Source of the DNA: Taeniopygia guttata
Taxonomy: Eukaryota; Chordata; Aves; Passeriformes; Estrildidae
NCBI RefSeq assembly: GCF_048771995.1
Contig: NC_133024.1
Coordinates: forward strand, 2,795,001-2,859,000
DNA: 64,000 nt
Direction: 5' to 3'
The notes under the pieces are model-generated. The model was given only the letters and a program-made list of their open reading frames with translations, was not told the DNA's origin and made no database searches. Positions 60,531 through 64,000 of this stretch are shown piece after piece. The first letter of the stretch is position 1. Every line of letters starts with the position of its first letter. The position numbers were made by a program, and so were the translations under genes.

Positions 60531-62409
60531 CTGTGTGCTCATGTGCCTGCCTGCCCTGTTCTCTGTCTGGGATCTGATGATGGAATAGTCAGTCAATCCC
60601 TTTGGTATTTCTTTTTCCCAGTCCTTAGCATAGTCAGTGTTCAGAATGGTTAATAGGCATACTTCCTAACGTTATGTCTTGTAGAAAGACCCCGGGAAGG
60701 GAGTACTGAGAATGATCAGGCCGAGACAGATAATGAGCATTGCACTGTGTTTACTTAGGGAAGAGGGAAAAAAAAAAAAAGAAAACTTAAACTCAAAACA
60801 AACTCTCTCAGAGTCTGAGAAACTTCTGAAAGAAGAGAATTTTGTTTGAAGCAAAGTTGTATGGCAGTTCTAATTAAGCAACTTAATGCATTTAGGGTTA
60901 AGAAGGAAAGCTCCAGATATTTCTTACCTGTTCCTATTTTCACCTCAAATACAAGCATTTGATTATGAAGCAAGATTTAACTGGGAACTTGAAATGCTGC
61001 TGAGGACTGTTTGCAGAAGGTTTGTCTTTTTCATTCATGCATTGAATTACATAAGTGTAAATTGAATGTGTCTTAAAACAAGAGCTCCTAAAACTTTTTA
61101 TTTGTCCTGCAAAACCTCAGGATATCTTCATACCCTAACGTATTTTGCAAAGGTTTATACCTGTTACATCATCTACAGCACAGGGAACATTGCACTAGTG
61201 CTCTCATGAAGGTTCTGTCACCTGGAGTCTTTCCCAGCATCAGCTTTAGAAGTCAGGTTTCATTTCTTAGTGCCAATATTGACATAGTTGTGATTTGGGT
61301 GTATTTAGTGTTCACTCTGAAGAGGGTACATTCTTTGATGTGCATCCAGAAAATGATTTTGTTGTGGGTGGGATTTCTATTGTACATGGGCACCAGGGTT
61401 CCCTCTAGGATTAGATTTCCTCATCCTCCCAAAACAGCTTTGAGGAGAATGCTTTTTGTACTGCTGAGAATTGGATTTGGTGTCCAAGCCTGTTCAATGC
61501 ATTGTGTACCAACTGCACAGGGCACCCGACAGTGCACAAGTGTCCTCCCAAGCCATGGGGACCAAACTCCTGCCATCTTCTTTACCCCTCCTAGTTCTCA
61601 GAACAGGAAACCTATGGAAAAAAGACTGGTGAAATGCTTAAATTGCAGCTGTTAGTACTAATATCTCATTTTAGGATGATACCAGTGCTAATTTCACTGG
61701 TTTATTTGGACTCCTGTGAAGTCAGTCATAATCTCAGTCTGTCTCCTTTCCAGCCTTGTATCTCCAGGTAATGTGCAACTAAACAATCTGTTTATGGCTT
61801 GTGCCAATGCATCATGCTGGATAAGATGACACATAATTTTTTGCATGTGAATTAAGGAGGGGATAAAGAATCTGTGTTTATTTAATAAGGCTTGGTTCCC
61901 TAACTGAGTTGTGGCAGAAACTCTACATGAGGTGGTACTAGAGACATAAAAGTAATGCCTCATACTGGTTAAGCCCTTCTAGCACAGCTGAAAGTTGTAG
62001 ATCAAGTCTCCTGAGAGATGGACTATCTGTGGCAGAGCTTTTACAGCCTGAGATGGGCAGATCCCCTGAGAAAGTGGGATGCTGATGGTAACTAGTTGAA
62101 ACTTATTCTGCATTTCGAAAGTGTTACTGATTTTCCCTCTCACTTGTAAAGAAGCAGCAAACCAGACTTCTCATACATGCTGAATATTTATTTGTTTATA
62201 ATATCCAGGTGATTGACTGGCTATCTCTGTTTATCTTGTGGTATATTTCTGCATCAAGCACTTACTTTAATTTGGTAGAGATCTGTAGCACTTCAGTTTG
62301 TGATAGACTACAGAGCAATATCCATAGATATGATGGCAGAAACCTGCAATTTAGGTGCTATTAATTACAAAATTTTTTTAAAACCCTGACCTAAACCTAA
62401 AAAAATCCT

Positions 62410-62475
62410 AGCACCACAAAACCAAAAAAAAACAAGCACCACAAAACAAAAAAACCAAGCACCACCCTGTCCCAA
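62410..62475. repeat. C/A-rich imperfect tandem, about 24-bp period
   Basis: Three units start 'agcaccac', each followed by an A-rich run (the last ends in ccctgtccc). The wider region 62390-62490 is almost purely A and C on this strand. Confidence 0.8.
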
Positions 62476-63721
62476 AAAAATCCCCCCAAACAGCCAGCAA
62501 CTGAATATGCATAATTTTGTGTATACAACAGTTTTCCAGTCATCCTTGATGTTCTTCTGTTGACTATCTCTACTGCTGGAATGGGTAAAAAATACTGAAT
62601 AGTGTTCTTTACATTATATTGTTGTGGTATTTTTGTTTTTTTACTACTGAATATTACTGCAAATGCTTTAAAATATTATAACAGTACATTTTTATTATGT
62701 AAGAACCAACTAAATTACATTTAGGCTAAGTTGGAGACTCAAAATGTGCTCTTATTTTGTCTAATAGACATGTACATAGACAGATCAGGCATAGAAAGGA
62801 AATTCAGGTGGAAATTTGAAGAGTTGTCTTGATGCCACTTTTTCCTATGCAGGTATAGACACAAGGGCTGAAACTGGGGTTTGGAGTAAATGAGTAGTCC
62901 CCCATTCAATTATTTCATTTCCTGATAAAATTTTATTAAGAATTGTAATTTTTATTTTAAAAAGTTTAAATAATAACAAGGTATTTGTGGCTTTTCTTCC
63001 ACCCCCACAAAAACTGTTTTAGTTGAGCATTCTGATAAGGTTTGTAACTCCATGATTACATAGCATTGAGGAATGAAGGAAAATATCATGCTGTTCAGCA
63101 AATACAGTGTACAAATACAAGTTAATGGTTAACTACACTTAAGTCTAGAAATGATTGTATATTAATTACAGTTAATTATGAGATGATGCAAGCACATTGC
63201 CGTGCAACGTGCTTGGAACACACTGACTTCAAAGTGTGTTTTAGGAGAAGAATTTGGGTATTACCACCTCATTTTAGGACAGAAATACTGTTCTTCACTA
63301 CAAATATCATTAAAAAACCTTCATGGCTCTGCCTGGTCTTAATGTGCAGGCTTGTTCTTCAGTGAGCACCTCTAAAGAAAAGTTAATAAATTTCCATTTG
63401 AGCAGCAGTGATAACAGCTTGCCCAGCTGTGTGGTTTGCTACCTGTGATTGGCCCCATAGAGCAAAGGTACTTTCTCCTGATGTAGTTTTTGAGCCACTT
63501 TGAAACTTGTCCCTGTTAGAGTTGCCTTTAGGCAACTCCTAGCATGCTGTATTTTGGCTTCTGCATATCAGTTTTCTGGCTGCACACCAAGATGTGATAT
63601 TTAAGAGTGTGCTGTGCTCCCATATGACTACACCTCTGGAGCAGCCTCTATGAAATCAGGATTTTTGCAGCCAGTTTTCCCTTACTTTCTGCCCTTAATC
63701 AGAGGTTGTGTCAGGGAAAAA

Positions 63722-63830
63722 AATGTTTGCTTTCCATATTTTTTTTTCCCCAAGACAAAATCAATCTGTTCTTCATCCCATGGTCTTTATCCTTTTTATA
63801 ATATTACTACTAATAATACTTACTATTTTT
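63722..63830. repeat. Unnamed dispersed repeat, copy 2 (about 110 bp)
   Basis: Second copy of the segment at 60421-60530, same orientation, 3.3 kb away. Flanks are unrelated to those of copy 1 beyond a few A-rich bases at the left edge. Either a duplicated piece of intron or two insertions of one short element. Confidence 0.9.
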
Positions 63831-64000
63831 GGCTAGTGCCTTTTGCTGAAAGTCAGATTCTAAAAAAAAAAAGTCAGCTTGTATGACAAGGGACTCCTGT
63901 GTGCAGTCCACCTCATTAAAGTTTCACAAGGTCCTAAGGAGTGCTGCAGCAAGTGGTAGCTCAAAGGCCACAGCTCTTAAATCTTGATCTTGAGAATATT

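Larger units (their letters stand above)
52991..64000. other. AT-rich non-coding sequence to the right end of the window
   Basis: No coding exon is supported; the longest open frame (61206-61655, 149 codons) has no domain resemblance. Contents include an 18-bp palindrome (53044-53061), a short palindrome of CAT/ATG triplets (57875-57894), a poly-A run near 60769-60780, a C/A-rich imperfect tandem (62410-62475) and a duplicated segment of about 110 bp (60421-60530 and 63722-63830). I read the stretch as intron continuing beyond the window. Confidence 0.6.

Noticed and set aside
61206..61655. A 149-codon open frame on the + strand
   Set aside because: No recognisable domain, no splice context and no CpG signal; one frame of this length is expected by chance in a window this size.

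Overview
This window looks like nuclear DNA from a bird, or at least a sauropsid. It is mostly AT-rich non-coding sequence with little repeat content. Two clear CR1 non-LTR retrotransposon tails (about 33358-33844 and 43215-43667, both on the + strand) end in the repeated 'attctgtgattctg'-type terminus typical of avian CR1. I see no prokaryotic operons, ribosome binding sites, CRISPR arrays or complete protein-coding genes. Apart from stop-poor GC-rich stretches, open frames are short and have no recognisable domains.

Layout. (1) 1-18.3 kb is AT-rich non-coding sequence with A/T homopolymers, small local duplications and one short protein-like open segment ending at 13657. (2) About 18.34-22.03 kb is a large CpG island. 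It carries two CCAAT boxes, two TATA-like elements (19144-19149 and 19994-20002) and three consensus splice donors on the + strand (after 19278, 20347 and 21048). It also has purine/pyrimidine tracts, a strong candidate acceptor after a CT tract (21590), and just beyond its edge a well-bounded candidate exon (22504-22576). The most economical reading is the 5' end of a + strand gene with several alternative, mostly non-coding first exons. I cannot name the gene. (3) 22.6-51.9 kb is AT-rich, with the two CR1 copies, hairpins and homopolymers, and no coding exon I can defend. It reads as a long first intron of that gene. (4) About 51.88-52.99 kb is a second, smaller CpG island with two GC-rich minisatellites and a consensus donor after 52946. 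It could be a further alternative promoter and first exon of the same transcription unit. (5) 53-64 kb is again AT-rich non-coding sequence. It includes an unnamed repeat of about 110 bp present twice (60421-60530 and 63722-63830) and an 18-bp perfect palindrome.

How the parts fit. If the donors are real, the window is a promoter cluster: two or more TATA/CCAAT or CpG-island start sites feeding into shared downstream exons, most of which lie beyond 64 kb. This architecture is common for vertebrate developmental regulators with long first introns, but the gene identity, start sites and splicing are inferences from motifs alone. I found no convincing undescribed system. The best leads are the multi-donor island, the candidate exon at 22504-22576, the minisatellite-bearing second island and the duplicated 110-bp element.
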